Below, in pieces: positions 28,933 through 37,830 of a DNA stretch of 64,000 bases (position 1 is the first letter of the stretch; every line of letters starts with the position of its first letter). The translations under genes were made by a program, and so were the position numbers. Source of the stretch: Marivita sp. GTDB lineage: Bacteria; Pseudomonadota; Alphaproteobacteria; Rhodobacterales; Rhodobacteraceae. Where the stretch lies: the NCBI RefSeq assembly GCF_020055675.1, contig NZ_JAIPUS010000003.1, forward strand, positions 158,093-222,092. Reading direction: 5' to 3'. The notes beneath the pieces are model-generated. The model saw nothing but the letters and a program-made list of their open reading frames with translations. It searched no databases and was not told where the DNA came from.

Positions 28933-29283
28933 ATGCGATACATTCGCTATGCATTTCTTGCGACGCTGGCCATCGTGCTGGTGTCAGTCGCCCTGGCAAA
29001 CCGGGGGATGGTGCAGCTGTCGCTTTTCCCAAGCGGACTGGCCGATCTTGCCGGCATGAACCGATCCATCGAGTTGCCGATGTTCGTCGTCATCTTTGGC
29101 GGGATCGTCGCGGGCTTGCTGATCGGCTTCATCTGGGAGTGGCTGCGCGAGCACAAGTACCGGGCTCAGGCGTCGCGCAAGGAGGCCGAGGTCAAGAAGC
29201 TGGAACGCGAATTGCGGCGCACCAAGGCCGAGCGCGACAAGGACAAGGACGAGGTTCTGGCGCTTCTGGACGAGGCAGGCTGA
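28933..29283 (+). CDS. lapA: LapA-domain inner membrane protein
   Basis: The 116-residue protein has two transmembrane segments (about 5-22 and 47-67, the latter in LPMFVVIFGGIVAGLLIGFI) with NRGMVQLSLFP between them. A basic cytoplasmic coiled coil follows (EVKKLERELRRTKAERDKDK). This is the LapA/DUF1049 pattern, linked in E. coli to control of LPS synthesis. It sits between ihfB and trpF. Confidence 0.87.
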   Translation: MRYIRYAFLATLAIVLVSVALANRGMVQLSLFPSGLADLAGMNRSIELPMFVVIFGGIVAGLLIGFIWEWLREHKYRAQASRKEAEVKKLERELRRTKAERDKDKDEVLALLDEAG

Positions 29284-29292
29284 GCGGGTTTC

Positions 29293-29949
29293 ATGGCATC
29301 CGGAATTCGAACCAAGATCTGCGGGCTGACCCGGCCCGAAGACGTGGCCGCTGCCGCGGGAGCAGGGGCGGCCTATGTCGGGTTCGTGTTCTTTCCCAAG
29401 AGCCCGCGCAACGTCTCGTTGTCCCAGGCGCGCGACCTTGCGGTGGTTGTGCCTGTTGGCGTGGCCAAGGTGGCGCTGGTCGTGAATGCCGATGACGCGG
29501 CGCTGGATGCCATCACCGATGCGGTGCCGCTGGACATGTTGCAATTGCACGGCTCGGAAACGCCGGAGCGTGTTGCCGGGATCCGGTCGCGCTATGGCTT
29601 GCCGGTGATGAAGGCTGTTGGCGTGGCGGATGCGCAGGATGCCGCGGCGCTGGATGTCTATTCCGAGGTGGCGGACCAGTTGCTTGTCGATGCGAAGCCG
29701 CCCAGGGAGGCGACGCTGCCCGGCGGCAATGGCGTGACGTTTGACTGGCGGCTGGTTTCGAACCGGCGTTGGTCCGTCCCGTGGATGCTGGCCGGTGGCC
29801 TGACGCCGGACAACGTGGCCGAGGCGGTGGCGCTGACGGGCGCACGGCAAGTCGATGTGTCCTCGGGTGTGGAGGCGTCCCCGGGGATCAAGGATGCCGC
29901 CCTGATCCGCGCCTTTGTCGATGCGCTGCGGGTGCCCACGCTGCGATAG
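29293..29949 (+). CDS. trpF: Phosphoribosylanthranilate isomerase
   Basis: The 218-residue TIM barrel performs step three of tryptophan synthesis. The catalytic Cys is in [11 protein letters not shown] and the Asp in [16 protein letters not shown] and [10 protein letters not shown] are also typical. It lies 9 bp after lapA. In relatives trpB usually follows, but here the next gene is a convergent pyrD. Confidence 0.95.
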   Translation: MASGIRTKICGLTRPEDVAAAAGAGAAYVGFVFFPKSPRNVSLSQARDLAVVVPVGVAKVALVVNADDAALDAITDAVPLDMLQLHGSETPERVAGIRSRYGLPVMKAVGVADAQDAAALDVYSEVADQLLVDAKPPREATLPGGNGVTFDWRLVSNRRWSVPWMLAGGLTPDNVAEAVALTGARQVDVSSGVEASPGIKDAALIRAFVDALRVPTLR

Positions 29950-30018
29950 CGGGTTCGGCACGATGGCGCTCTGCGCCCAGGTCCGCCGCGTGCTTTTGAA
30001 AGAATGCCGCGGCTGGGA

Positions 30019-31065
30019 TCAGGTGCCGGTGCCGACGGCATCGGCGATATTGGCGAACCCGTCGCGTTCCAGAAGGGTATCGAGACCGTTGACGATCTGA
30101 GGGATCAGGCCAAGGCCTTGGTAAGTGAGGGCAGAGTAGAGTTGCACGGCTGACGCGCCCGCCTTGATCTTGGTATAGGCATCCTGGGCCGAGCCGATGC
30201 CGCCGACACCGATGATCGGCAGTCTGCCCTGCGTTTCGCGGTAAATCCGGGCCAGCACATCGGTGGATTTATCCATCAGCGGCCGACCCGACAATCCGCC
30301 CTTTTCCGCGGCGTGCCGAGACGTGAGCCCGTCACGGTCCAGCGTGGTGTTGGTGGCGATCAGCCCGTCGATGCCCGAGGCAAGGGCAACCTCGGCCACA
30401 TCGGTGATTTCTGCCTCCGACAGGTCCGGCGCGATCTTGAGGAAGATCGGGATCGGACGGTCCAGCGCGTTGCGCGTCTCCATCACACCGGCCAGCAGCG
30501 CCGAGAGCGCGTCCTTGCCTTGCAGGTCGCGCAGTTTTTCGGTGTTGGGCGAACTGACATTGACGGTGGCGAAATCGACATGCGCGCCGCCGTTGGCCAA
30601 TACGGTGGCGAAATCGGCGGCGCGGTTTTCGCTGTCCTTGTTGGCTCCGAGGTTGAGGCCGATGATCGCGTCGCGAGGGCGGTCGCGCAGCCGCGCCACG
30701 ATGGCCGCCATCCCGTCATTGTTGAAGCCGAAGCGATTGATGACGGCGCGATCCTCGGTCAGGCGGAAAAGCCGTGGCTTGGGGTTGCCCGGCTGGGCAC
30801 GCGGCGTGGCGCCGCCCACTTCGATAAAGCCGAAGCCCGCGCGCGACAATGGGCGCAGCGCGACCGCGTTCTTGTCGAAACCGGCGGCGAGGCCGACCGG
30901 GTTGGGCAGGACAAGACCCGCCAGATCGGTGCGCAAGCGCGGGCTGGTGAGGGTGCCCGCGCTGGGTGTGAGACCCAGTTGCAGCGCGCGCAGGGCAAGC
31001 CCGTGGGCGGTTTCCGGATCGAACCGGTGCAGCAGGTGCAGACCGGCCCGTTCGAGCAGGCTCAT
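30019..31065 (-). CDS. pyrD: Dihydroorotate dehydrogenase (quinone), class 2
   Basis: The start at 31065 ([20 protein letters not shown]) gives 348 residues with the N-terminal membrane-associating helices of class 2 enzymes. The catalytic Ser lies in [18 protein letters not shown]-binding segments include [12 protein letters not shown] and [14 protein letters not shown]. It oxidises dihydroorotate to orotate using ubiquinone. Its start overlaps the DUF952 stop (ATGA), giving a two-gene operon. Confidence 0.94.
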   Translation of the reverse strand: MSLLERAGLHLLHRFDPETAHGLALRALQLGLTPSAGTLTSPRLRTDLAGLVLPNPVGLAAGFDKNAVALRPLSRAGFGFIEVGGATPRAQPGNPKPRLFRLTEDRAVINRFGFNNDGMAAIVARLRDRPRDAIIGLNLGANKDSENRAADFATVLANGGAHVDFATVNVSSPNTEKLRDLQGKDALSALLAGVMETRNALDRPIPIFLKIAPDLSEAEITDVAEVALASGIDGLIATNTTLDRDGLTSRHAAEKGGLSGRPLMDKSTDVLARIYRETQGRLPIIGVGGIGSAQDAYTKIKAGASAVQLYSALTYQGLGLIPQIVNGLDTLLERDGFANIADAVGTGT

Positions 31066-31397
31066 GCCATCTTGTCCGGAAAGCGATGGGTGTCGCCGTC
31101 GCGCGGCATCGGCTCGGCCCAGACCATGTCGGCAAGGCGCAGCGGCCCGTAAAGATGCGGGAACAGCGCGCCGCCACGGGATGGCTCCCATCGCAGGTCG
31201 CCGGTGATCGTGGCCTCGTCGAAGGCCAGCAGCATCAGCCCGTCTGCACCGGCGAAATGTTTCTCAGCGGTTTCGCGCGTCTGCTCGGCAGTAGAGAAAT
31301 GCACGTATCCATCTGCCACGTCGATCGGCGCGCCAGCGATTTCACCTTCGGCCTGCAGCGCGGCCCATTCATCGGAGCGGAGAATTTTGTATATCAT
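31062..31397 (-). CDS. DUF952 protein
   Basis: The start at 31397 ([20 protein letters not shown]) gives 111 residues and begins where DUF952 domains begin; a start at 31442 is possible. Typical residues are [20 protein letters not shown] and [19 protein letters not shown]. The function of DUF952 is not known to me. It overlaps pyrD by 4 bp, as is common in alphaproteobacteria. Confidence 0.85.
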   Translation of the reverse strand: MIYKILRSDEWAALQAEGEIAGAPIDVADGYVHFSTAEQTRETAEKHFAGADGLMLLAFDEATITGDLRWEPSRGGALFPHLYGPLRLADMVWAEPMPRDGDTHRFPDKMA

Positions 31398-31558
31398 GCC
31401 CGGGATGTGCCGTGTGCGGGCGGTCGCGTCAAGCTGTGTCATCTGCCTGTTGTCCAAGCGACCGATAACCGTGTCGCGCGCCGCGCGCGGGTAAGTTTTG
31501 ACTCCCTTCGCGGCGCGATGCACGATTGCTGCATAACAATCCGACAAAGAGGGTTCAC

Positions 31559-33142
31559 ATGTCTTACCGACTTCTTGCAGGGGCTGCTGGCCTGGCGCTG
31601 AGCGCCGGTGTGGCGCAGGCCGAATACACGCTTCACGTGATCCATATCAACGATCTGCACAGCCGGATCGAGCCGATCAACCGCTTCGATTCGACCTGTT
31701 CGGCCGAGGACAACGCCGAAGGCAAGTGTTTCGGCGGTGTGGCGCGGGTCAAGACGATGATCGACGAGCTGCGCGCCGAACTGGACGGCGAAAACGTGAT
31801 CGTGGTCGATGCGGGCGACCAGTACCAGGGGTCGCTGATGTACACGACCTACAAGGGCGATGTCGAAGCCGAGATGATGGAGAAGATCGGCTTCGACGTG
31901 ATGGCCGTGGGCAACCATGAATTCGATGATGGCGACGAAGGCCTGCTCAAGCTGATCGAGACCGTGTCCTTTCCCGTCGTCTCGGGCAACCTCGATGTGA
32001 GCCAGTCGAACATCCTGGCCGACAAGGTGCAGCCCCATGTCGTGCTCGAAGTGGACGGTGAACGGATCGGCATCGTGTCGGCGCTGGCCATTGACACGGT
32101 GGAAACCTCGTCGCCGTCGGAGGCGGTGATTTTCCAGCCCGAGATCGACAGCCTTGCCGCGGATGTCGAAACGCTGACCGACGCGGGCGTGACCAAGATC
32201 ATTGGCCTGAACCATGTCGGGCTGCCGAAGGATATCGAGATCGCAGCCGCGGTGCCGGGGATCGATGCCATCGTGGGCGGGCACAGCCACAGCTACCTGT
32301 CGGCAAGCGACCCGGACCGTGACGGCGCCTATCCGACCTTTGTCAGCCAGCAAGACGGCACGCTGGTGCCGGTGGTGCAGGCCTATGCCTATTCGAAATA
32401 TGTCGGGCATCTCGAACTGACTTTCGATGACGACGGCAATGTGACCCATGCCCAAGGCGATACGATCCTGCTGGATGCCTCGGTCGCCGAAGACCCCGAG
32501 ATCGAGGACCGTGTGGCCGAACTTGCCGGGCCGATCGAGGACATGAAGACGCAGGTCATGGCCGCAACCGCTGAGGCGATCGAGGGCAGCCGCGAGGTTT
32601 GCCGCACCATGGAATGCCCGATGGGCAATCTGGTCGCAGATGCGATGCTGGACCGGGTCAAGGATCAGGGCATCCAGGTTGCGATCCAGAATGGCGGCGG
32701 TTTGCGGGCCTCCATAGATGCGGGCGAGGTGACAATGGGCGAGGTGCTGACGGTGCTGCCGTTTCAGAACACGCTGTCCACTTTCGAGGTCACCGGAGAC
32801 CAGATCCTCGCCGCGCTGGAAAACGGTGTAAGCCGGGTCGCGGACGGTGCGGGCCGGTTCCCGCAGGTGGCCGGCATGAGCTTTACCGTCGATCTGAGCC
32901 AGGAACCGGGCAACCGGATCTCCGATGTGATGATCAACGGGGCGCCGATTGACCTGGCGGCCACCTACGGCGCCGTGTCCAACAATTATGTGCGCAACGG
33001 CGGTGATGGATATGCCATGTTCCGCGATGCGCGGAACGCCTATGACTTCGGCCCCGACCTTGCCGATGTCATGGCAGAGTTTCTGGCCGAGACTGGGCCT
33101 TACACGCCCTATACGGATGGTCGGATCACCGTGAAGCAGTAA
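31559..33142 (+). CDS. Periplasmic 5'-nucleotidase (UshA-like)
   Basis: The start at 31559 (MSYRLLAGAAGLALSAGVAQ) gives 527 residues with a signal peptide cut after VAQA. The metallophosphatase motifs are in order: INDLHSR, DAGDQYQGS, GNHEFDDG and GGHSHSY. The C-terminal substrate domain contains NGGGLRASIDAGEVTMGEVL. It should release nucleosides and phosphate from exogenous nucleotides. It diverges from pyrD-DUF952. Confidence 0.92.
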   Translation: MSYRLLAGAAGLALSAGVAQAEYTLHVIHINDLHSRIEPINRFDSTCSAEDNAEGKCFGGVARVKTMIDELRAELDGENVIVVDAGDQYQGSLMYTTYKGDVEAEMMEKIGFDVMAVGNHEFDDGDEGLLKLIETVSFPVVSGNLDVSQSNILADKVQPHVVLEVDGERIGIVSALAIDTVETSSPSEAVIFQPEIDSLAADVETLTDAGVTKIIGLNHVGLPKDIEIAAAVPGIDAIVGGHSHSYLSASDPDRDGAYPTFVSQQDGTLVPVVQAYAYSKYVGHLELTFDDDGNVTHAQGDTILLDASVAEDPEIEDRVAELAGPIEDMKTQVMAATAEAIEGSREVCRTMECPMGNLVADAMLDRVKDQGIQVAIQNGGGLRASIDAGEVTMGEVLTVLPFQNTLSTFEVTGDQILAALENGVSRVADGAGRFPQVAGMSFTVDLSQEPGNRISDVMINGAPIDLAATYGAVSNNYVRNGGDGYAMFRDARNAYDFGPDLADVMAEFLAETGPYTPYTDGRITVKQ

Positions 33143-33157
33143 AGTCTGGCAACTCGA

Positions 33158-33190
33158 CCCCGATGCGCGTCCAACATCGGGGCGCGCTTT
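33158..33190 (+). terminator. Terminator after the 5'-nucleotidase gene
   Basis: CCCCGATG (33158-33165) and CATCGGGG (33175-33182) form a perfect stem followed by CGCGCTTTTT. The 160 bases from there to the next gene show nothing else. Confidence 0.75.
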
Positions 33191-33352
33191 TTCGTCTGGG
33201 TGTGTTGTACGACGCCAGCTTAAAGACGGTGGCGTGCGCAAAAGACAGGGCGCACAGGGCAAGCGCGACCTCTGGACGATGGTGTTCGCCGGGCGCGGCC
33301 TTTGGTGACGAAGGGCGTTGCCAAGACCACCTGGCCGTTTACTGTAGGCCCC

Positions 33353-34018
33353 ATGTGCGGTCGTTTCTCCCTCACCCTGCCGTCTGACGCGATGGCGCAG
33401 TTGTTCGATGCGGTGCCGGCCAACGCGCTGCCCGAAGTTCCGAATTACAACATCTGTCCGACCAATCTCGTGCATGCGGTACACACGCAGGAGGGACAGC
33501 GCCGGCTGGTGTCGATGCGCTGGGGGTTTCTGCCGCATTGGTACAAGACCGAAACCGGGGGGCCACTTCTGATCAACGCGCGGGCCGAGACGATCGCCGA
33601 GAAACCCGCCTTCAAGGCGGCATGCCGCGAACGCAGATGCCTGATCCCGGCGACCGGATTCTACGAATGGACCAAGGATGACGCGGGCAACCGTCTGCCG
33701 TGGTATATCCATCCGGCTGCGGCTGATGCGCTGGCCTTTGCCGGGATCTGGCAGGACTGGGAACGCGACGGGCTGGCGCATCGCAGCTGTGCCATCGTGA
33801 CCACCGGCGCCAACGCGACGATGTCGGCCATTCATCATCGTCAACCGGTCACGCTGCACCCGGATGACTGGGCGCTCTGGCTGGGCGAAGACGGCCACGG
33901 CGCCGCGACCCTCATGACCGCCCCGCCCGAAGACGCGCTGGACGTCTACCGCGTCGATCCCCAGGTCAATTCGAACCGCGCCTCGGGACCCGACCTGATC
34001 GACCCGATAGACGGATGA
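33353..34018 (+). CDS. SRAP (YedK/HMCES) abasic-site shield protein
   Basis: The start at 33353 gives MCGRFSLTLPSDAM, placing the catalytic Cys at position 2 after Met removal. Other active-site residues are in YNICPTN (Asn), PATGFYEW (Glu) and AIHHRQP (His). The family crosslinks to abasic sites in single-stranded DNA. The protein is 221 residues, a normal length. It stands alone between the nucleotidase and the FAD-linked oxidase. Confidence 0.93.
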   Translation: MCGRFSLTLPSDAMAQLFDAVPANALPEVPNYNICPTNLVHAVHTQEGQRRLVSMRWGFLPHWYKTETGGPLLINARAETIAEKPAFKAACRERRCLIPATGFYEWTKDDAGNRLPWYIHPAAADALAFAGIWQDWERDGLAHRSCAIVTTGANATMSAIHHRQPVTLHPDDWALWLGEDGHGAATLMTAPPEDALDVYRVDPQVNSNRASGPDLIDPIDG

Positions 34019-34089
34019 GCGGGCTTTTCCCTGCCGTCGCGTCGCATTAAGGTCCGACACCAGCCCGCGCGGCAATAAGGAGACCCCCC

Positions 34090-35475
34090 ATGCCCAGTGA
34101 CGCCATCACGACAACCATCACCGCGCTGCGTGACCTTTTGGGGGACCGCCTGTCCACCGGCGCATCGGTGCTCGATCAACACAGCCATGACGAGGCCTAT
34201 ACCAAACCCGCCCTGCCGGACGCGGTGGCATTCCCCGAGACCACCGAAGAGGTGTCGGATGTTCTGAAAATCTGCTCCCGGAATGGCTGTCCCGTGGTGC
34301 CCTATGGCGTCGGATCGTCGCTCGAGGGGCATATCGTGCCGGTGCACGGGGGCGTGTCCATTGACACCAGCCGGATGAACAAGATCCTGACGGTAAACCA
34401 GAGTGATCTGGACGCCGTGGTGGAACCGGGCGTCACGCGGGTGCAGCTGAACGAGGCGCTGCGGGCGACTGGGCTGATGTTTACCGTCGATCCCGGCGCC
34501 GATGCGAGCCTTGGCGGCATGGCGGCCACGCGCGCGTCTGGCACCAATACGGTGCGCTATGGCACGATGGCGGACAATGTTCTTGCGCTGGAGGTGGTTT
34601 TGCCCGATGGCCAGATCGTCCAGACCGGCAGCCGGGCCCGCAAATCCTCGACCGGGTATGATCTGACCCATTTGTTTATCGGCTCCGAGGGCACATTGGG
34701 GATCATCACCAAGCTGACGGTGAAATTGCACGGACAGCCCGAGCATATCGCGGCGGCGACCTGCGCGTTCAACGACATTCACGGCGCGGTAGACACCGTG
34801 ATCCTTGCCATCCAGATGGGCTTGCCGATGGCACGGGTGGAATTGCTGGACGCGCTGACGATGCGGGGCATGAACCTGCACAACCCGGATCTTGCGCTGC
34901 CCGAGCAACCGCATCTCTTTCTCGAATTCCACGGCTCGGAGGCGAGTGTGGCCGAACAGGTCGAAACCTTTGGCGCGTTGGTCGAAGAGCATGGAGGCTC
35001 GGATTTCGCATGGGCGACACGGACCGAGGATCGCAATCGCCTGTGGCAGGCACGGCACAACGCCTATTACGCGGGAAAGGCGCTGAGGGCTGGCTGCAAC
35101 GGCGTGGTCACGGATTGCTGCGTTCCGATTTCGTCCCTGGCCCAGTGTCTGACGCGCGCCACGGATCTGGCCGAGGCGTCGGGATTTCTTGCGCCGATGG
35201 TGGGGCATGTCGGCGACGGGAATTTCCACCTGCTGATCCTGGTCGATCCCGACAGCGCCGAGGAATTGAGCCGTGCCAAGGAATTGGTGGAGGCGGTCAA
35301 CCGCCTGGCGCTGGAATTCGGCGGCACGGTGAGCGGCGAACACGGCATCGGCATCGGCAAGCGCCAGTATCTCGCACAAGAACATGGCGCCGGCTATGCG
35401 CTGATGGGGGTTCTGAAAAAGGCGATTGATCCGGACAACATCATGAACCCCGGAAAGCTGGTAACGCTGAACTGA
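34090..35475 (+). CDS. FAD-linked oxidase, D-lactate dehydrogenase (cytochrome)-like
   Basis: This is a 461-residue VAO-type flavoprotein. The FAD-binding region shows VVPYGVGSSLEGHIVPVHGG and DPGADASLGGMAATRASGTN; the C-terminal part has HVGDGNFHLLI and GEHGIGIGKRQYL. The layout fits D-lactate or D-2-hydroxyacid dehydrogenases of the GlcD/DLD group, which pass electrons to cytochrome c or quinone. No partner glcE/glcF is adjacent, so a single-subunit enzyme is more likely. Confidence 0.88.
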   Translation: MPSDAITTTITALRDLLGDRLSTGASVLDQHSHDEAYTKPALPDAVAFPETTEEVSDVLKICSRNGCPVVPYGVGSSLEGHIVPVHGGVSIDTSRMNKILTVNQSDLDAVVEPGVTRVQLNEALRATGLMFTVDPGADASLGGMAATRASGTNTVRYGTMADNVLALEVVLPDGQIVQTGSRARKSSTGYDLTHLFIGSEGTLGIITKLTVKLHGQPEHIAAATCAFNDIHGAVDTVILAIQMGLPMARVELLDALTMRGMNLHNPDLALPEQPHLFLEFHGSEASVAEQVETFGALVEEHGGSDFAWATRTEDRNRLWQARHNAYYAGKALRAGCNGVVTDCCVPISSLAQCLTRATDLAEASGFLAPMVGHVGDGNFHLLILVDPDSAEELSRAKELVEAVNRLALEFGGTVSGEHGIGIGKRQYLAQEHGAGYALMGVLKKAIDPDNIMNPGKLVTLN

Positions 35476-35804
35476 GGCCGCGCGGCATGTGGGAAAGCGG
35501 CGCGGATCTCGGCCCGTGACGGCCCCGGCGGTCGGGCTGGACAGGATCACGGGGCGGCAGGCGCGTGGTTCGGGCAGACGTCCTTGCAAAGCCCGTGCAA
35601 AAAGACGCCCCCGCAGGAGCGCTGCAGACCGGCGTGGTGGATTTCATTTGATTTGGTGCGGCGCTGTGGCCAGATTGCTGAAGAACGCGGCGTCAGGCAG
35701 GAAGTGCCGTCGCGTCGCCCGGTCTTGTTTCGGTCAAATTTCCGCTAAACAGGGGGAACGACACGCAGAGGCGCGGTCCAAGCGCGATCCAGGGAGGGGA
35801 CACC
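35476..35804. other. 329-bp gap without a recognisable gene
   Basis: This stretch between the oxidase and the acyl-CoA synthetase shows no convincing ORF, hairpin or repeat. A promoter and ribosome-binding site (AGGGAGGGGA just before 35805) for the synthetase are expected. Confidence 0.5.
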
Positions 35805-37685
35805 ATGACGTTTGCGAGTATCGAGGACCGCAACACGATTGAAAACGAGATGCCGTATGCCGAGCGGGATTTGCCCGTGACGCTCTATGGCCAGATGAGC
35901 AAGACCGCACAGGCGTTTCCCGAGCATCCCGCCGTCAGTTTTCAGTTGCTGTCCGGCCCGAATGACAAGGCCGAAACCCTGAGTTGGTCTGACCTGCTGA
36001 CGCAAACCGTGCAGGCGGCGAACCTGTTTCGCAAGCTGGGCATCGGGGAAACCGATGTCGTCGCCTATGTGCTTCCAAATTGCACAGAAACCATCGTAAC
36101 GCTGTTGGGCGGTGCCATTGCCGGGATCGTCAACCCGATCAATCCGTTGCTCGAACCCGAGCAGATCGCCGCGATCCTGCGTGAAACCGACGCGAAGGTT
36201 GTCGTCACGCTCAAGCCGTTCCCAAAGACGGATGTCCCGCAGAAAGTGGCCGAGGCCTGCCGCCATGCGCCGCATGTTCACACGGTGCTCGAGGTGGATT
36301 TGAACCGACATCTGACGCCGCCGAAATCATGGATCGTGCCCTTGATCCGACCGAAGAACCCCGGCGCGCACCACGCCGATGTGCTGAGTTTTGCCGCCGA
36401 GGCCAAGACACAGAACACGACGCTGGATTTCGCCGACAGCACAGCCGACCGCGTTGCGGCCTATTTCCACACGGGCGGCACCACCGGCATGCCCAAGGTC
36501 GCGCAGCATCAGTATTCCGGCATGATCTACAACGGATGGCTGGGCACGCGGCTGCTGTTTTCCGAAGAAGACAGTATCATGTGCCCGCTGCCTCTGTTTC
36601 ACGTCTTCGCCTGCCATGTCATCCTGATGGCCTCGGTGGTGTCCGGCGCGCATACGGTGTTCCCGACGCCGCAGGGGTATCGTGGCGAGGGCGTGTTCGA
36701 CAATTTCTGGAAGTTGTGCGAGCGCTGGAAAACCACTTTCGTCATCACCGTGCCAACCGCCATGTCGGCGCTGATGCAACGACCGGTGGATGCGGACCTG
36801 TCGCATATCAAGACCGCGTTTTCCGGCTCCTCGCCGTTGCCGCTGGAACTGTTCAAACGGTTCGAGGACGCCTGTGGCGTCACCGTGGTCGAAGGCTACG
36901 GGCTGACCGAGGCGACCTGCCTTGTCTCGTGCAACCCGCCGGACGGGATAAAGAAAGTGGGATCAGTGGGTATCCCTTTCCCGCATACCGATGTCAAAAT
37001 CCTCAAGGAGGCCGACGGCGGTGCTGCGGACTGCGCGGTGGACGAGATCGGCGAGATCTGCGTGTCGAATCCGGGTGTCTTTGCCGGGCATACCTATACC
37101 GAGGCGGCCAAGAACGCCGACCTGTTTCATTACGGCACCCATCTGCGGACCGGAGATCTGGGCCGGATCGATGCGGACGGGTATTTGTGGATCACCGGGC
37201 GCGCGAAGGACCTGATCATCCGCGGCGGGCATAATATCGATCCCGCAGACATCGAAGAGGCGTTGCTGGCGCATCCGGCGGTCGCTTTTGCCGGGGCGAT
37301 TGGCCAGCCCGATGCGCGCGCGGGTGAACTGCCTTGCGCGTTTGTCGAACTGGTCGCTGGCGCGGACGTGACGGAGCAGGCGCTTTTGAAGCATTGCCAG
37401 GTGCATGTCCACGAACGCGCGGCAATCCCCAAGCACATGACGATCCTGCCCGAGCTTCCGAAAACGGCAGTTGGCAAGGTTTACAAGCCGGACCTGCGCA
37501 AACACGCGATCATGCGGGTGTTCAACGCGGCACTGGATAAGTCTGGGTCGCCGGCACGTGTGGTGTCGGTTGTCGATGACAAGACGCTTGGTCTTGTTGC
37601 CCAGGTTGCCTTGAACGGGGCTGCGGAGGACGATGTGGGCCGGGTTCTTGGCTGCTATGCCAATCGCTGGCAGGTGGCGGCGTGA
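35805..37685 (+). CDS. AMP-forming acyl-CoA synthetase
   Basis: This is a 626-residue adenylate-forming enzyme. The P-loop-like motif is FHTGGTTGMPKVAQH, the A5 motif is VEGYGLTEATCLVS, and A7-A10 appear as LRTGDLGRIDADGYLWITGR, KDLIIRGGHNIDP and PKTAVGKVYK with the catalytic Lys. It activates a carboxylic acid, probably a fatty or aromatic acid, as its CoA thioester. The substrate cannot be read from the sequence. A weak terminator follows. Confidence 0.9.
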   Translation: MTFASIEDRNTIENEMPYAERDLPVTLYGQMSKTAQAFPEHPAVSFQLLSGPNDKAETLSWSDLLTQTVQAANLFRKLGIGETDVVAYVLPNCTETIVTLLGGAIAGIVNPINPLLEPEQIAAILRETDAKVVVTLKPFPKTDVPQKVAEACRHAPHVHTVLEVDLNRHLTPPKSWIVPLIRPKNPGAHHADVLSFAAEAKTQNTTLDFADSTADRVAAYFHTGGTTGMPKVAQHQYSGMIYNGWLGTRLLFSEEDSIMCPLPLFHVFACHVILMASVVSGAHTVFPTPQGYRGEGVFDNFWKLCERWKTTFVITVPTAMSALMQRPVDADLSHIKTAFSGSSPLPLELFKRFEDACGVTVVEGYGLTEATCLVSCNPPDGIKKVGSVGIPFPHTDVKILKEADGGAADCAVDEIGEICVSNPGVFAGHTYTEAAKNADLFHYGTHLRTGDLGRIDADGYLWITGRAKDLIIRGGHNIDPADIEEALLAHPAVAFAGAIGQPDARAGELPCAFVELVAGADVTEQALLKHCQVHVHERAAIPKHMTILPELPKTAVGKVYKPDLRKHAIMRVFNAALDKSGSPARVVSVVDDKTLGLVAQVALNGAAEDDVGRVLGCYANRWQVAA

Positions 37686-37726
37686 TCGGTTGAGCCGGTC
37701 TCGAATCGGCTGCGCCGATCCGACGG

Positions 37727-37748
37727 GCGCGCCTTCGGCGCGCATTTT
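37727..37748 (+). terminator. Terminator with cTTCGg loop after the acyl-CoA synthetase
   Basis: GCGCGC (37727-37732) and GCGCGC (37738-37743) close a C-TTCG-G tetraloop and are followed by ATTTT. An extra stem ATCGGC-TGC-GCCGAT (37705-37719) precedes it. Confidence 0.6.
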
Positions 37749-37798
37749 GCATATTTGGAAAGAGAAGAAGGATGGACGGTCCGGATGGCTCCGCGCAG

Positions 37799-37830
37799 TC
37801 CTGTCCTGTCCTGTCCTGTCCTGTCCTGTC
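37799..37830. repeat. TCCTG pentanucleotide tandem repeat
   Basis: TCCTG is repeated 6.4 times without error. It lies just past the 3' end of the reverse-strand amidase gene, whose TGA stop (37829-37831) uses the last repeat bases. Such simple repeats are prone to slippage. Here changes would fall after the stop, so a coding effect is unlikely. Confidence 0.9.

Noticed and set aside
31439-34075. 878-codon reverse-strand frame across the 5'-nucleotidase and SRAP genes
   Set aside because: Both + strand genes have clear catalytic motifs, while this frame has none; it is a composition artefact.
37799-37830. CRISPR-like repeat
   Set aside because: A 5-bp unit with no spacers is a simple tandem repeat, not a CRISPR array. 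No other regularly spaced repeats were noticed in the window.
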